64,000 bases of DNA from positions 1 through 64,000 of the forward strand of contig SUWT01000002.1 of the NCBI GenBank assembly GCA_015061335.1, given 5' to 3'. A program made the translations under genes and the position numbers. Of the stretch, positions 6,611 to 16,304 are shown one piece after another (within the stretch, counting starts at the first letter, position 1; each line of letters starts with the position of its first letter). The DNA comes from Lentimicrobiaceae bacterium. GTDB lineage: Bacteria > Bacteroidota > Bacteroidia > Bacteroidales > F082. Below the pieces are notes generated by a model. It was not told the origin of the DNA. It did not search any database and was given only the letters and a program-made list of their open reading frames with translations.

Positions 6611-8239
6611 ATGAAAATAACCAAAACGATCATTTCCTTTTTACTGATGTTTCTGCTGATGATGCTTGCTCCTACATTAAAAGCTCAAGAATCACTGAAA
6701 TCTAATGTCATAACCGAGTATAATGGAAAGAAATATTATCTTCATACTGTGAAAAAAAAGCAGACATTAGATGAAATAGCGGCAATTTATGGAGTTAGAA
6801 CTTATGATATTTTACTCGAAAACAAAGATATTAAGAAAAAAAATATCAAAACTGGAACTATAATCAGAATACCTTATACAGAAATTATTGAAGAAATTGT
6901 CGATAATCCTATCGATATTGTAGAAGAGGATACGATCGCTTCTCAGCAGGAATACTATCCAATTAATTTTGATTCAGACAGATTGTATAGAATGGCTCTG
7001 ATGATGCCTCTCTATCTGGAAAATGTGGATGAGAAATTTTTAAATGAGGATGTTTCTAACAAACTACTTCTGAATAAATCATTTTCATATCTGCATTTTT
7101 ATGAGGGTTTTATGATAGCTGTTGACTCAATGCTGAATAAATATGATCTTAAATTAGAACTAAAAGTCTATGATATAGACCAAGATACGACTAAATTGTC
7201 GCAGGCATTGAACGACTCATGGCTTACTACCGTTGACGTGATTGTCGGTCCTTTTCACCTGAAGCCGTTTGAGAAAGTGTTAAATTTCGCATCTGAACAT
7301 GATATATTGATAGTCAACCCGATGACAAATAGAGAAGATCTTCTGATACATAAAAAAAATATGGTGAAGGTTAAACCTTCTTATTCTTTCCAGATGCCAC
7401 GACTTGAAGAACTTATCAAAGAGAATTATTACGATAATAATATCTTTATCCTGGCAATGGATAACTCTAATATGGAATATGTCAAGATGATAGAAGAAAT
7501 CGCTCTAAGAAGTGTTCAGGAATATTCTCTTGTGCCTAATAAAATTATAAAAAATGTTATTACTAAACAATATGAAGCATGGACGCGTGAAGAAATAGAA
7601 TTTGCCGATAGTGTCTTTTATTCCGATAACATGAATTTTGATCTCAATTATTTCAAACTGTTCCCTGATGATAGTACAAAACTAAGAAATCATGTCTTCG
7701 TTTATGACTATTCTGTCGATAGTCTTCATGGAGTGAATAAAATGGCTTCAACATTCCGTAATAATCTTGTAATAGTATATGGCGATAGCAGAGTGTTCGC
7801 TACAGAAATGGTGAATAAAGTCAATACACTTACTGCAAAATTCCCCATTAATATGATAGCACTGCCTGATTGGTCAAAATATGATAGACTCTTTAATGAA
7901 AATCTCATGAATATGAGCACAGTGTATTTCGATGAGGAATATACAGATTATAACTCATATTCCGTAGGAAAGTTTATCTGTAAATTCAGAGACCAATACG
8001 GAACGGAGCCTGGCGATATGGCTTTCCATGGTTTTAATATAGGATGGTATTTCCTAAATGCTTTGATGAATTATGGCGATAATCTTGAAGATGCCATTAC
8101 AACATACCGTTTGCAGTTGTTAAATACCAAGTATAATTTCGATAGAAAATCGCCGAATGACGGTGCAGAGAATACATATTGGAATGTATATAGATATAAC
8201 AAATCAAAATATGAGAAAGAACTTCTTCCATCAGATTAA
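6611..8239 (+). CDS. LysM domain protein fused to a type 1 periplasmic binding fold
   Basis: The 542-aa protein has a signal peptide (about 1-25, ending KAQ), a LysM domain at about 42-88 (YYLHTVKKKQTLDEIAAIYG) and an acidic linker. A large C-terminal region resembles the type 1 periplasmic (Leu/Ile/Val-like) binding fold (VDVIVGPFHLKPFEKVLNFA). LysM binds peptidoglycan, so the protein probably sits in the periplasm on the wall. This fusion is common in Bacteroidota; no ligand is known. It overlaps the next gene by 29 nt, indicating co-translation. Confidence 0.85.
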   Translation: MKITKTIISFLLMFLLMMLAPTLKAQESLKSNVITEYNGKKYYLHTVKKKQTLDEIAAIYGVRTYDILLENKDIKKKNIKTGTIIRIPYTEIIEEIVDNPIDIVEEDTIASQQEYYPINFDSDRLYRMALMMPLYLENVDEKFLNEDVSNKLLLNKSFSYLHFYEGFMIAVDSMLNKYDLKLELKVYDIDQDTTKLSQALNDSWLTTVDVIVGPFHLKPFEKVLNFASEHDILIVNPMTNREDLLIHKKNMVKVKPSYSFQMPRLEELIKENYYDNNIFILAMDNSNMEYVKMIEEIALRSVQEYSLVPNKIIKNVITKQYEAWTREEIEFADSVFYSDNMNFDLNYFKLFPDDSTKLRNHVFVYDYSVDSLHGVNKMASTFRNNLVIVYGDSRVFATEMVNKVNTLTAKFPINMIALPDWSKYDRLFNENLMNMSTVYFDEEYTDYNSYSVGKFICKFRDQYGTEPGDMAFHGFNIGWYFLNALMNYGDNLEDAITTYRLQLLNTKYNFDRKSPNDGAENTYWNVYRYNKSKYEKELLPSD

Positions 8240-8894
8240 CTTTTTATTTATAATATTGATATTCACAACTCTATCATCTTGCTCTGATTCTAAGGATAAG
8301 AATGTGGTTCGCACATATTGGGAAAATGGTAATTTGAAATCAGAGTTAAGATATAAGGATGATAAGTTAAATGGTGAATGTTTCTGGTATTATTACAATG
8401 GTAAACCAGAAATGAAGACTACATATCTTATGGATGAGTTGAATGGAGAAACTGTCAGATGGTATGAGAATGGCAATATCCAATCGAGATATTATGTTGT
8501 GAATGATCAATATGAAGGTGTCTTTGAGTCGTATAATGTTTATGGAGCCTTAGTAAAAAGAGAACATTATAAAAATGGTGTTTTGCACGGTTCATTGACC
8601 CAATGGTATGATAGTGGTAAGGTTTTTCTTGAAGGAGGGTACAATGAAGGTATGTTTCATGGTAAATGGATGATGTATTATGAGGATGGCGCCGTTGGTT
8701 CCGTGTCTGATTTTGATAATGGAAGTGGTGTCCAGAAAGGTTTCGCGGCTGATGGCGAAACTCTGATTGCATTGATAAATTACAGAGATAATGTCAAAGA
8801 CGGAGAGGAAATACGTTATAATACAGATGGTTCCGTGAAAGAAGTCTTAATTTGGAATGAAGGTGAATTTGTCGAAAAACAACTTGAAAAATAA
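8211..8894 (+). CDS. MORN-repeat (YwqK-like) lipoprotein
   Basis: The 227-aa product begins with a lipoprotein signal (TTLSSC, Cys about 24) followed by some eight repeats of the MORN type (YWENGNLKSEL, YYNGKPEMKTTY, WYENGNIQSRYY). Start 8211 was chosen over an upstream in-frame ATG at 8157 because it begins the signal peptide; it overlaps the preceding gene by 29 nt. The YwqK family is often labelled an antitoxin component, but nothing here supports that role. A relative with a normal signal peptide is at 38632-39279. Confidence 0.8.
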   Translation: MRKNFFHQINFLFIILIFTTLSSCSDSKDKNVVRTYWENGNLKSELRYKDDKLNGECFWYYYNGKPEMKTTYLMDELNGETVRWYENGNIQSRYYVVNDQYEGVFESYNVYGALVKREHYKNGVLHGSLTQWYDSGKVFLEGGYNEGMFHGKWMMYYEDGAVGSVSDFDNGSGVQKGFAADGETLIALINYRDNVKDGEEIRYNTDGSVKEVLIWNEGEFVEKQLEK

Positions 8895-8928
8895 TATTTG
8901 CATTTTATTAAAAATATTTGCTTAAATA

Positions 8929-8961
8929 TTTGTAAATTGTAAATTAAAAGCATTACCTTTG
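8929..8961 (+). promoter_or_regulatory. Promoter of gdhA
   Basis: TTTG at 8929-8932, 21 bp, then TACCTTTG at 8954-8961. Both boxes match the Bacteroidota primary promoter. The leader would be about 50 nt. Confidence 0.75.
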
Positions 8962-9016
8962 CGGAACAATTATTAAAGAATTTATTTTATTATTAACCTA
9001 ATAAAAAATAGAAGTA

Positions 9017-10360
9017 ATGAACGTACAAACCATTATGACAAACCTGGAAGCTAAGCACCCAGGCGAAAAAGAGTATTTACAAGCAGTTCGCGAAGTTTTG
9101 GAATCAGTTGAAGCAGTTTACAATCAACATCCAGAATTCGAAAAAGCAAGAATCGTTGAACGTTTAGTAGAACCTGACCGCGTCTTCACATTCAGAGTAG
9201 TATGGGTTGACGATCAAGGTGAAGTTCAAACAAACATCGGCTACCGTGTACAATATAACGCTGCTCTCGGCGCATACAAAGGCGGTCTCCGTTTCCACCC
9301 AGCTGTTAACGTCTCAATGTTGAAATTCTTAGGTTTCGAACAAATCTTCAAAAACGCTTTGACAAACCTTCCACTCGGTGGTGGTAAAGGTGGTGCTGAT
9401 TTCGATCCAACAGGAAAATCAGATGCTGAAATCATGCGTTTCTGCCACGCTTTCATGTATGAATTATGGAGAAATATCGGTGCTGACCAAGATTCACCAG
9501 CTGGTGACGTTGGCGTTGGCGGCCGTGAAATCGGTTACTTGTACGGTATGTACAAAAAATTAGCTCGCGAACACAGCACAGGCGCATTGACAGGTAAATC
9601 ATACGGCTGGGGTGGTTCTTTGATCCGTCCAGAAGCTACAGGTTTCGGCGCTATGTACTATGTAAACCGCATGGTAAAACAAGTTAACGACACAATGGTA
9701 GGCAAGAGAATCGCTTTGTCAGGCTTCGGTAACGTAGCATGGGGAGCTGCAACAAAAGCTATCGAACTCGGCGCTAAAGTCGTCGCTATCTCAGGCCCAG
9801 ACGGCGTTTGCGAAATCCCAGAAGGTATCACAATGGAAATGGTTAACTATATGCTCGAAATGCGTGCTTCAAACCGCAACAAAGTTCAAGATATGGCTGA
9901 CAAATTCCCAGGTAAAGCTATCTTCACTCCTGGTAAGAAAGCTTGGAGCGTAAAATGTGACATCGCATGTCCTTGCGCTTTCCAAAATGAAATGAATGAA
10001 GACGACGCTAAAGAATTGCTCGCTAACGGCGTACAATACGTAGCTGAAGTCTCTAACATGGGTTGCCAACCAGGTGCTATCGCAGCTATCCAAGGTGCTG
10101 GTATTCCATTCGGTCCTGGTAAAGCTGTTAACGCTGGTGGCGTTGCTACATCAGGTCTTGAAATCTGCCAAAACGCTGGTCACATCAACTGGACAGCTGA
10201 AGAAGTAGATGCTAAATTGTTAAAGATTATGAACGACATCTATGACCTCTGCGTCGAATACGGTAAAGAAGCTGACGGCACAATCAACTACGTAAAAGGT
10301 GCAAACGTTGCTGGCTTCATGAGAGTAGCAAAAGCTATGTTAGCTCAAGGTATCGTTTGA
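9017..10360 (+). CDS. gdhA: Glutamate dehydrogenase, probably NADP-specific
   Basis: GdhA interconverts 2-oxoglutarate plus ammonium and glutamate, and is the main ammonium-assimilating enzyme in many gut Bacteroidales. The 447-aa length fits the hexameric NADP-type family. Visible motifs include KGGLRFHP, the catalytic-lysine segment LPLGGGKGGADFDP and the Rossmann motif SGFGNVAWGAA. Strong codon bias (GCT, GGT, CCA, ATC) and a near-consensus promoter suggest very high expression. The gene stands alone with a perfect terminator after it. Cofactor preference is inferred from family likeness. Confidence 0.95.
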   Translation: MNVQTIMTNLEAKHPGEKEYLQAVREVLESVEAVYNQHPEFEKARIVERLVEPDRVFTFRVVWVDDQGEVQTNIGYRVQYNAALGAYKGGLRFHPAVNVSMLKFLGFEQIFKNALTNLPLGGGKGGADFDPTGKSDAEIMRFCHAFMYELWRNIGADQDSPAGDVGVGGREIGYLYGMYKKLAREHSTGALTGKSYGWGGSLIRPEATGFGAMYYVNRMVKQVNDTMVGKRIALSGFGNVAWGAATKAIELGAKVVAISGPDGVCEIPEGITMEMVNYMLEMRASNRNKVQDMADKFPGKAIFTPGKKAWSVKCDIACPCAFQNEMNEDDAKELLANGVQYVAEVSNMGCQPGAIAAIQGAGIPFGPGKAVNAGGVATSGLEICQNAGHINWTAEEVDAKLLKIMNDIYDLCVEYGKEADGTINYVKGANVAGFMRVAKAMLAQGIV

Positions 10361-10395
10361 TAAAAATTCTATAACATTAGAATTTTGTAATATAA

Positions 10396-10423
10396 ATGCC
10401 TCAGCACCTTGGTGCTGAGGCAT
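10396..10423. terminator. Terminator hairpin after gdhA
   Basis: Perfect 13-bp inverted repeat ATGCCTCAGCACC / GGTGCTGAGGCAT with a 2-nt centre, followed by a moderately T-rich stretch. It lies between gdhA and the convergent lipoprotein gene and may serve both. Confidence 0.8.
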
Positions 10424-10453
10424 TCACTTTTATAAAAATCTTGATGAAAACAA

Positions 10454-11275
10454 TCAATCCTCTATCTTTATAAGCTTGTCTGAATATGTGCCGTATATGT
10501 ATGACTCGTAAGGATCATATCGCATATATATATGGTCTTCATGATAATCTTTCTCATTCTTGATCATCTCTTTCCTGACATAATCATTCATGAAGAAATC
10601 ATAACAATAACCTGCATATAACTTACCCAATATTACAGCGAAATTATAAAAACCTTCTATGCTAAGTTGTTGTAACTCAGCATTAATAATAACATTGTTG
10701 GTCGAATCAATCGTATAATAACAATCAATGATGTATTCGTTGTAATTCTGCTCTGAAAATAGAAGATGTGACACTTCATCATTTATTAATTCAAACCAAG
10801 AAGCTACATTTACTACTGTTGTAGGCACAAACTCATAATCCGTGTTCTGACTACAATATGATGCCTGATATTCAATGAGTTCTTGTATCTCAATATGCGA
10901 TAAATCTATAACCCAATGCATTGAATCTGGCTTCGAGTTCTCATTCTCCCAATAATCCAAAGAAAGATTATAATCTTCTAAGGTCTCTTCAAAAGAGGCT
11001 ATCATCACATTAAGGAAAATATTGTCATCTATCTTATTCAAAATTTTTGTACAAGCATCAATCGTATCCTGAATGTTCTCTGGTGCAATTGAATCTAGAC
11101 TCTCTTCATCACATTCTTCTATTATATTATTTTTTGTCAATTCATTAGGAACATACAAAGCTACAGATGCCCCTTTTGATGATTCAACAAAAGCGTATGC
11201 AAGCCTTTTATACGAGGAACAAGATGTAATAAAAATAAAGAGTGTCAATAAAATAAAAAATGATTTTGATTTCAT
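10454..11275 (-). CDS. Lipoprotein of unknown function downstream of parC
   Basis: The 273-aa product has a lipoprotein signal (FITSC, Cys19) and then an acidic, Asn/Glu/Tyr-rich, apparently soluble sequence. I do not recognise a family. It starts 14 nt after the parC stop codon, so it is probably co-transcribed with parC, although nothing in the sequence suggests a shared function. The protein has several Cys residues beyond the lipobox, which is unusual for an envelope protein of an anaerobe. Confidence 0.65.
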   Translation of the reverse strand: MKSKSFFILLTLFIFITSCSSYKRLAYAFVESSKGASVALYVPNELTKNNIIEECDEESLDSIAPENIQDTIDACTKILNKIDDNIFLNVMIASFEETLEDYNLSLDYWENENSKPDSMHWVIDLSHIEIQELIEYQASYCSQNTDYEFVPTTVVNVASWFELINDEVSHLLFSEQNYNEYIIDCYYTIDSTNNVIINAELQQLSIEGFYNFAVILGKLYAGYCYDFFMNDYVRKEMIKNEKDYHEDHIYMRYDPYESYIYGTYSDKLIKIED

Positions 11276-11289
11276 GATATATATAAAAA

Positions 11290-14016
11290 TTATTCAAATA
11301 GAGTTAGTTGCATACCATCATCTTCTGAAAAGAAATTGTCGTCAGATTCATTATTATAAGACGTTATTTCTTCTGTTATGTTCTCTTCAATATCGAGCTT
11401 ATCTTCTTCAATATCGTCTATTCCCTCGTCCTGAGGCTCATAAGGATCCAGGAAAGTATATGTGGCGACATTATGAGTGGATAGACGCTTTCCTTTAGCT
11501 TTATAACTCTTGATGCCTATATATTCCGCTACATTAAGTTCTTCATCTTCATATTGTTTCCCTGAAGGACTGTCATTAAATGATAGTAATAATCTAGGAA
11601 GTCTATCCATATTCATAAAAAGATATTCAGCATCCTTATTATCACCAATGAAAGAAATTCGTCTGTTAAGCTGACAGTCTTCCTCTATCATGAAGCGTTT
11701 GATATACATTAACTTACTATCGCCTTCAATATAAATTACAGAGAAAATGACATTAGGGTCGAATTTCATGATCTGTGTCATGTCATCGTCGAAATGTGTT
11801 GAGAGATCGTAACCCGTGAGACGGAACTCGCCGTTTGAATAAATCTGCAAAATCTTATCATCGCCGGAGAATTCACCTATCAGAATACCGCGCTTGTCGG
11901 CATTGAGACGTTTTACGGTATCATCATACCAAATTTCACGAGCCGCCAGCGTAGATACTCCATCGTCACGCTTAACTATTTTGTTAATAGGATGTATGGT
12001 GAGTCTGTTGCCGCGGCTGCCACGACCTTTAATCATAAGATCAGCAAAATTATAATCGAAAGATGTCTTCTTTAATTTAGGTTGAGGACGAAGCATGACT
12101 TTTATCACTTCGGCTTCGCCATTAGGATTTGCAGAGAAATAGATTACTTTCGATCCTGACTCTCCCATCGTCAGATCATAATCCTTATCGTGAGTTATTC
12201 CCTTGACAGAGAATCGTTTGACATAGTATGGAGAACCTGCTTTACCAGAGCGATAAACCATATTATAAACAGTCCTGTCATCATTCTTATGGAATATGTC
12301 TGCATGTATTATCTTATCGGGACCTACAAAACATTTGGCTTGTAGTTTGGTAACCATAAAAGTTCCATTTTCTCTGAATACTATGATGTCATCCAAATCA
12401 GAACAGTCTGATACAAATGTATAAGCGTCCTTGTTCTGTTCTTTCTTAAGACCAGCTGATGTACAGATGAAACTTTCTTCTTTGTTTACATAAAGCTTCT
12501 CATTGTTCGCCGCTACTGCTACGGCTGAGATATTATCGAAATTGCGTATCTCTGTTCTACGCTCCCGACCTTTACCATGTTTTCTCTTAATCTCTTTATA
12601 GAAATTAATGGTATAATCTACAATATGATCTAAGTCGTATCTGACCTTTTCAATTTGATTTTCAATATCGAGAATTTGCTCTTCTGCTTTTTTGATGTCG
12701 AATTTTGAAATCTTCCTTACGGGTTTCTCACAGAGACGTAATACGTCATCACGTGTTATTTCTGCTTTGAGCATCACACGATATGGGTCGAAAGCTCTCT
12801 CAATTGCAGTTATTTGATCATCCCATGTATCCGCATCTTTTTCCAGGATTTTGTATATACGCTTTTCGAAGAAAATCTTTTCCAAAGAAATCCAATGCCA
12901 ATCTCTTTCAAGCTCATCTAGTTTTATCTTCAGTTCCCAACTTAATAAATCAAGAGTTCTGTCAGTACTATCTTTAAGAATAGCGGATATTGTCGTAAAT
13001 TCTGGATGTTCATTACGGATAACGCAAGTACATAAACTATTAAGAGAAACCTGACATTGTGTGAAGGCATAAAGAGCGTCTATTGTTTGGTCTGGAGAAA
13101 CACCACTCGCAAGATGTATTACTATTTCTGCATTGCGAGAGGTGTTGTCATCAACACGACGTATTTTTATTTGACCCTTTTCTCCTGCTTTTGTTATAGA
13201 TTCTATGAGCGTTCCTGTTGTGGTTCCGTATGGTATCTCTGTGATAACCAGAGTCTTCTTGTCTAATTGAGTTATTTTGGCTCTAACTTGTACCTTACAT
13301 CCGCGTGAACCGTCATTGTATGAACGCACGTCAATCATACCGCCTGTTCTGAAGTCTGGATACAGAACAAAAGGCTCATCTCGAAGATAAGCAATAGAGG
13401 CATCGATAAGTTCGTTGAAATTGTGTGGAAGGATCTCACATTTTAGACCTACGGCAATACCCATAGCACCTTGTGCGAGCAAAAGAGGAAACTTGACAGG
13501 AAGAGTCACCGGCTCCTTATTGCGACCGTCATAAGAGAACTTCCATTCTGTTGTCTTTGGATTGTAAATCACATCAAGAGCAAATTTTGAGAGACGAGCC
13601 TCAATATAACGTGGAGCAGCAGCAGGATCACCTGTAAGTACATTACCCCAGTTACCCTGAGTGTCAATAAGTAATTCCTTCTGACCTAGATTTACCAAAG
13701 CATCCCCAATAGACGCATCGCCATGAGGGTGGTATTTCATTGTGTTACCAACAATGTTTGCAACCTTATTATAGCGACCGTCTTCCAACTCTTTCATAGA
13801 ATGTAAGATACGACGTTGAACCGGCTTGAAACCATCATTGATCTCCGGAACGGCTCTGTCAAGAATAACACTTGAAGCGTAATCAATAAACCAACTATCA
13901 ATCAGTCCTTTTAAAGGAATAACTCTAAAACCGTCTCCACTTTGTACGCGAACTCCCGATTCCTCAAGTTCATTTTGACCCTCTAATTCAATATCTTTAT
14001 CTTTGTTATCCTCCAT
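11290..14016 (-). CDS. parC: DNA topoisomerase IV subunit A (GyrA/ParC family)
   Basis: The 908-aa protein has the breakage-reunion domain of type IIA topoisomerases, with the DNA-linking tyrosine at Y137 (AAAPRYIEARLSK) and the YHPHGDASIGDAL segment at about 95-107. A coiled-coil region and C-terminal beta-pinwheel blades follow. Its acidic tail ends in DDGMQLTLFE. ParC with ParE decatenates daughter chromosomes. No parE is adjacent. GyrA is the main alternative, but the absence of a GyrA-box-like QRRGGKG motif and the long acidic tail favour the Bacteroidota ParC type. A TACTTTTG box lies 24 nt upstream. Confidence 0.88.
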   Translation of the reverse strand: MEDNKDKDIELEGQNELEESGVRVQSGDGFRVIPLKGLIDSWFIDYASSVILDRAVPEINDGFKPVQRRILHSMKELEDGRYNKVANIVGNTMKYHPHGDASIGDALVNLGQKELLIDTQGNWGNVLTGDPAAAPRYIEARLSKFALDVIYNPKTTEWKFSYDGRNKEPVTLPVKFPLLLAQGAMGIAVGLKCEILPHNFNELIDASIAYLRDEPFVLYPDFRTGGMIDVRSYNDGSRGCKVQVRAKITQLDKKTLVITEIPYGTTTGTLIESITKAGEKGQIKIRRVDDNTSRNAEIVIHLASGVSPDQTIDALYAFTQCQVSLNSLCTCVIRNEHPEFTTISAILKDSTDRTLDLLSWELKIKLDELERDWHWISLEKIFFEKRIYKILEKDADTWDDQITAIERAFDPYRVMLKAEITRDDVLRLCEKPVRKISKFDIKKAEEQILDIENQIEKVRYDLDHIVDYTINFYKEIKRKHGKGRERRTEIRNFDNISAVAVAANNEKLYVNKEESFICTSAGLKKEQNKDAYTFVSDCSDLDDIIVFRENGTFMVTKLQAKCFVGPDKIIHADIFHKNDDRTVYNMVYRSGKAGSPYYVKRFSVKGITHDKDYDLTMGESGSKVIYFSANPNGEAEVIKVMLRPQPKLKKTSFDYNFADLMIKGRGSRGNRLTIHPINKIVKRDDGVSTLAAREIWYDDTVKRLNADKRGILIGEFSGDDKILQIYSNGEFRLTGYDLSTHFDDDMTQIMKFDPNVIFSVIYIEGDSKLMYIKRFMIEEDCQLNRRISFIGDNKDAEYLFMNMDRLPRLLLSFNDSPSGKQYEDEELNVAEYIGIKSYKAKGKRLSTHNVATYTFLDPYEPQDEGIDDIEEDKLDIEENITEEITSYNNESDDNFFSEDDGMQLTLFE

Positions 14017-14040
14017 ATTATATACTCTCTCTTTGCCTTA

Positions 14041-14048
14041 CAAAAGTA
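14041..14048 (-). promoter_or_regulatory. -7 promoter box for parC
   Basis: TACTTTTG on the minus strand, 24 nt before the parC ATG and just past the end of the upstream BatA-like gene. Confidence 0.5.
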
Positions 14049-14057
14049 AAAAAAAAA

Positions 14058-16103
14058 TCACTTCCAGAAACGCAAAATCAATATTTCTATCAACAATGAA
14101 ATTAAAGCGATAATGATGAAAATTTTCCATATAGAGGAGTCCTTTACAATCATTTCCATCATATTCTCTGAATTAATATCTTCTGCGTCAATCATTGCTA
14201 AAATGTTTAAATTATTATCTTTTAATAATTTAGCCAATTCATCCTTATCATGAAACGACATCATCGATTCATTACGATTGTCATTCCATGCAACAGTCTT
14301 TACAATGTCTTCATTTTTATAAATATCATAAAAACCAGCAGATGGCAGATCCTCATAGAAATATATGAAATTTTGATTATTCCTTTTCTCAATGAGAGGG
14401 AATATTTCATGTAAATTATTTTTCGTACTTCCATTTAGACGAATTATATCATCTACTTTTAATGAAATATCGCTGATATTCAATATTTTATCTCTTCCTA
14501 AAGTGTGTGATATCTCTGTGATATTTCCTCCTATCAATGCCATCTTGTACATAAGAGGAACGAATAATGCATGATCAGCTAGATTAGAATAATCATCATT
14601 CAAAGATGTTGATATGACAAATATTCTTCCTTTGCCATTATTACACGACATTAGAAGCGGATCGCCATTCTGCAAAGAAATTATATTTAATACTTCTTTG
14701 CTGATACTAAAACGAATGTGTTTCTTTACTTCAGGAAGGTCCGCATTATCAGGAAGTTTCAAAAAGATATCATCAAAGAATGGATTGAGTTCTGCGATAT
14801 TCTCTGCTCTGGAAATATTATTGTCAATATCAATGGGCTTAATTCCTATTTTATTATATATCAATGAATTATCTGTGTTTTCGTTGTTGAAAATCAATAA
14901 TGTTCCTCCTTGTAATGAGAATTCTAACAACATCTGCTGCATGGTCTCATTAAGATTGACATCTTCATTCACGACAATCATCTGCGCATCATTAATTATC
15001 TGTTGATCAATGTTATATTGATATATCGACTGATAATTAATTAGAACGTCACCGCTAAATAATAGTTCAAGGCTGTTGCTCGATTGCTGATCGCCGACAG
15101 CTGAGGACTTAATCTCTATCACATTTATTGAAGGACGTACCTTTAAAATCAAATAGTACTCGTCATCAAATGTGATCGCTGAATCCTTAATTGTGACCTT
15201 CGCCTTTATATCTCCTTCATTATCTATGACAAATTGCATATCGACATCTGTATGAGAATTAGCGTCAATATCGCAGGTCGTATAAGCGACTATGTTCTCG
15301 TTCAGAGAGAAATTAATAGGTAATCCTTTGATCTCGTTCGGCGTTTCATTAACAATTCTGGCACTAATTTCATTTGTCATATTCTTCTGCAAAACTGGAG
15401 ATTGCAGCCAGACAGAATCAATATAAATATTATTTTGAAAATCAGATTTTAAAGGGAAAAGAATGATTTGTATCGTGCTGTCACTTTTTAAGTGATTGAA
15501 ACTCATCATGTTTTTTTGAAAGTCGGAATAAGCAAAAAGGGTCGCCGACCCAAAATCATTTTTTCTTTTAATGAATGCAAGACTATTGTATATATCCTCG
15601 AATGATGTAGGCGCAGACTCAGCCTTCATCTCATTGAGACGTATTATCATCTCGTCCTTGTTCATGGGATATTCGTTTATCGGATCTCTGTCGTTAGAAA
15701 GGAGAATATATTTTTGAGACTGATTAAGATTTTCAATGAGCTTCAAAGCAGAAGTACGCGAATCTTCAAATAATGTCTTCTCCTCAGAATGCGACTGCAT
15801 GCTCATCGAATTGTCGATATATATCGCAATAAGATTATCTGCACTATTATCAATTACATTATCATGTTTGTTATATGGAAAAGCAAATGCGATGACTAGA
15901 GCCGATATGAAAAACATTCTCATTATCAATGTGATCAAGTGTTTTACTTTCTTCGTCTTCTTGTTTTCCTGCTCTATGGTCCTGAGAATCGATGTGTTGC
16001 TGAAATAAACAACCTTATGCCTCCTGAAATTAAAAAGATGAATGATAATCGGGATTATCAATGCAAAAAGGGCATAAAGCATATTAGGGTAAAGGAATTC
16101 CAT
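14058..16103 (-). CDS. BatA-like membrane protein with von Willebrand A-like domain
   Basis: The 681-aa protein opens with the BatA N-terminal pattern (MEFLYPNMLYALFALIIPII, then FNFRRHKVVYFSN), two membrane segments (about 1-20 and 55-77) and a VWA-like domain with a DNSMSM motif. It ends in a membrane helix near residue 660. Relatives are annotated as aerotolerance regulators or membrane integrity proteins; the mechanism is not settled. ATG 16103 was chosen because the BatA motif begins there and a TATCTTTG box sits 17 nt upstream. An in-frame ATG at 16160 lies before that promoter. Confidence 0.82.
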   Translation of the reverse strand: MEFLYPNMLYALFALIIPIIIHLFNFRRHKVVYFSNTSILRTIEQENKKTKKVKHLITLIMRMFFISALVIAFAFPYNKHDNVIDNSADNLIAIYIDNSMSMQSHSEEKTLFEDSRTSALKLIENLNQSQKYILLSNDRDPINEYPMNKDEMIIRLNEMKAESAPTSFEDIYNSLAFIKRKNDFGSATLFAYSDFQKNMMSFNHLKSDSTIQIILFPLKSDFQNNIYIDSVWLQSPVLQKNMTNEISARIVNETPNEIKGLPINFSLNENIVAYTTCDIDANSHTDVDMQFVIDNEGDIKAKVTIKDSAITFDDEYYLILKVRPSINVIEIKSSAVGDQQSSNSLELLFSGDVLINYQSIYQYNIDQQIINDAQMIVVNEDVNLNETMQQMLLEFSLQGGTLLIFNNENTDNSLIYNKIGIKPIDIDNNISRAENIAELNPFFDDIFLKLPDNADLPEVKKHIRFSISKEVLNIISLQNGDPLLMSCNNGKGRIFVISTSLNDDYSNLADHALFVPLMYKMALIGGNITEISHTLGRDKILNISDISLKVDDIIRLNGSTKNNLHEIFPLIEKRNNQNFIYFYEDLPSAGFYDIYKNEDIVKTVAWNDNRNESMMSFHDKDELAKLLKDNNLNILAMIDAEDINSENMMEMIVKDSSIWKIFIIIALISLLIEILILRFWK

Positions 16104-16120
16104 CGTAAAAAATTTAAGTG

Positions 16121-16128
16121 CAAAGATA
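16121..16128 (-). promoter_or_regulatory. -7 promoter box for the BatA-like gene
   Basis: TATCTTTG on the minus strand, 17 nt before the chosen ATG at 16103. It excludes the longer reading starting at 16160. Confidence 0.6.
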
Positions 16129-16134
16129 AGAAAA

Positions 16135-16155
16135 GTCAACAGACAACAGACTTCG
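16135..16155. repeat. Heptanucleotide array g, short copy of array b
   Basis: Three 7-bp units GTCAACA, GACAACA, GACTTCG. Together with the following TCCA this matches 572-596 with a single difference. Confidence 0.7.
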
Positions 16156-16189
16156 TCCATATTATTTTTTCACTGTGAGTTGTGACTAA

Positions 16190-16303
16190 TTGAGTATTTC
16201 TACTACAATAGATGCAACAGTTTGTCCGTCTGGAATTTATTTTTGGAAATTATATACCCACAATAAAGAACAAATTCTCGAAGAAGGTAAGTGGATGAAA
16301 TAA
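16190..16303 (+). pseudogene. Remnant of a type IX secretion C-terminal sorting domain
   Basis: After an in-frame stop at 16187, 37 codons read to a stop at 16301-16303. The peptide contains the typical end of a T9SS type A sorting domain: Thr-Ile-Asp, then PSGIYFWKLY, then EEGKWMK before the stop. No start codon or upstream domain is present, so this looks like the tail of a lost secreted protein. It is too short for certainty. PorQ at 59633 shows that the organism carries at least one T9SS gene. Confidence 0.5.
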
Positions 16304-16304
16304 A

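Noticed and set aside
8211..8894. Calling the YwqK-like lipoprotein an antitoxin
   Set aside because: The family label is often given automatically, but there is no toxin gene beside it and it is a lipid-anchored MORN-repeat protein.
16104..16160. A 19-residue N-terminal extension of the BatA-like protein
   Set aside because: It lies upstream of the TATCTTTG box and overlaps heptad array g; the family motif begins at the ATG at 16103.
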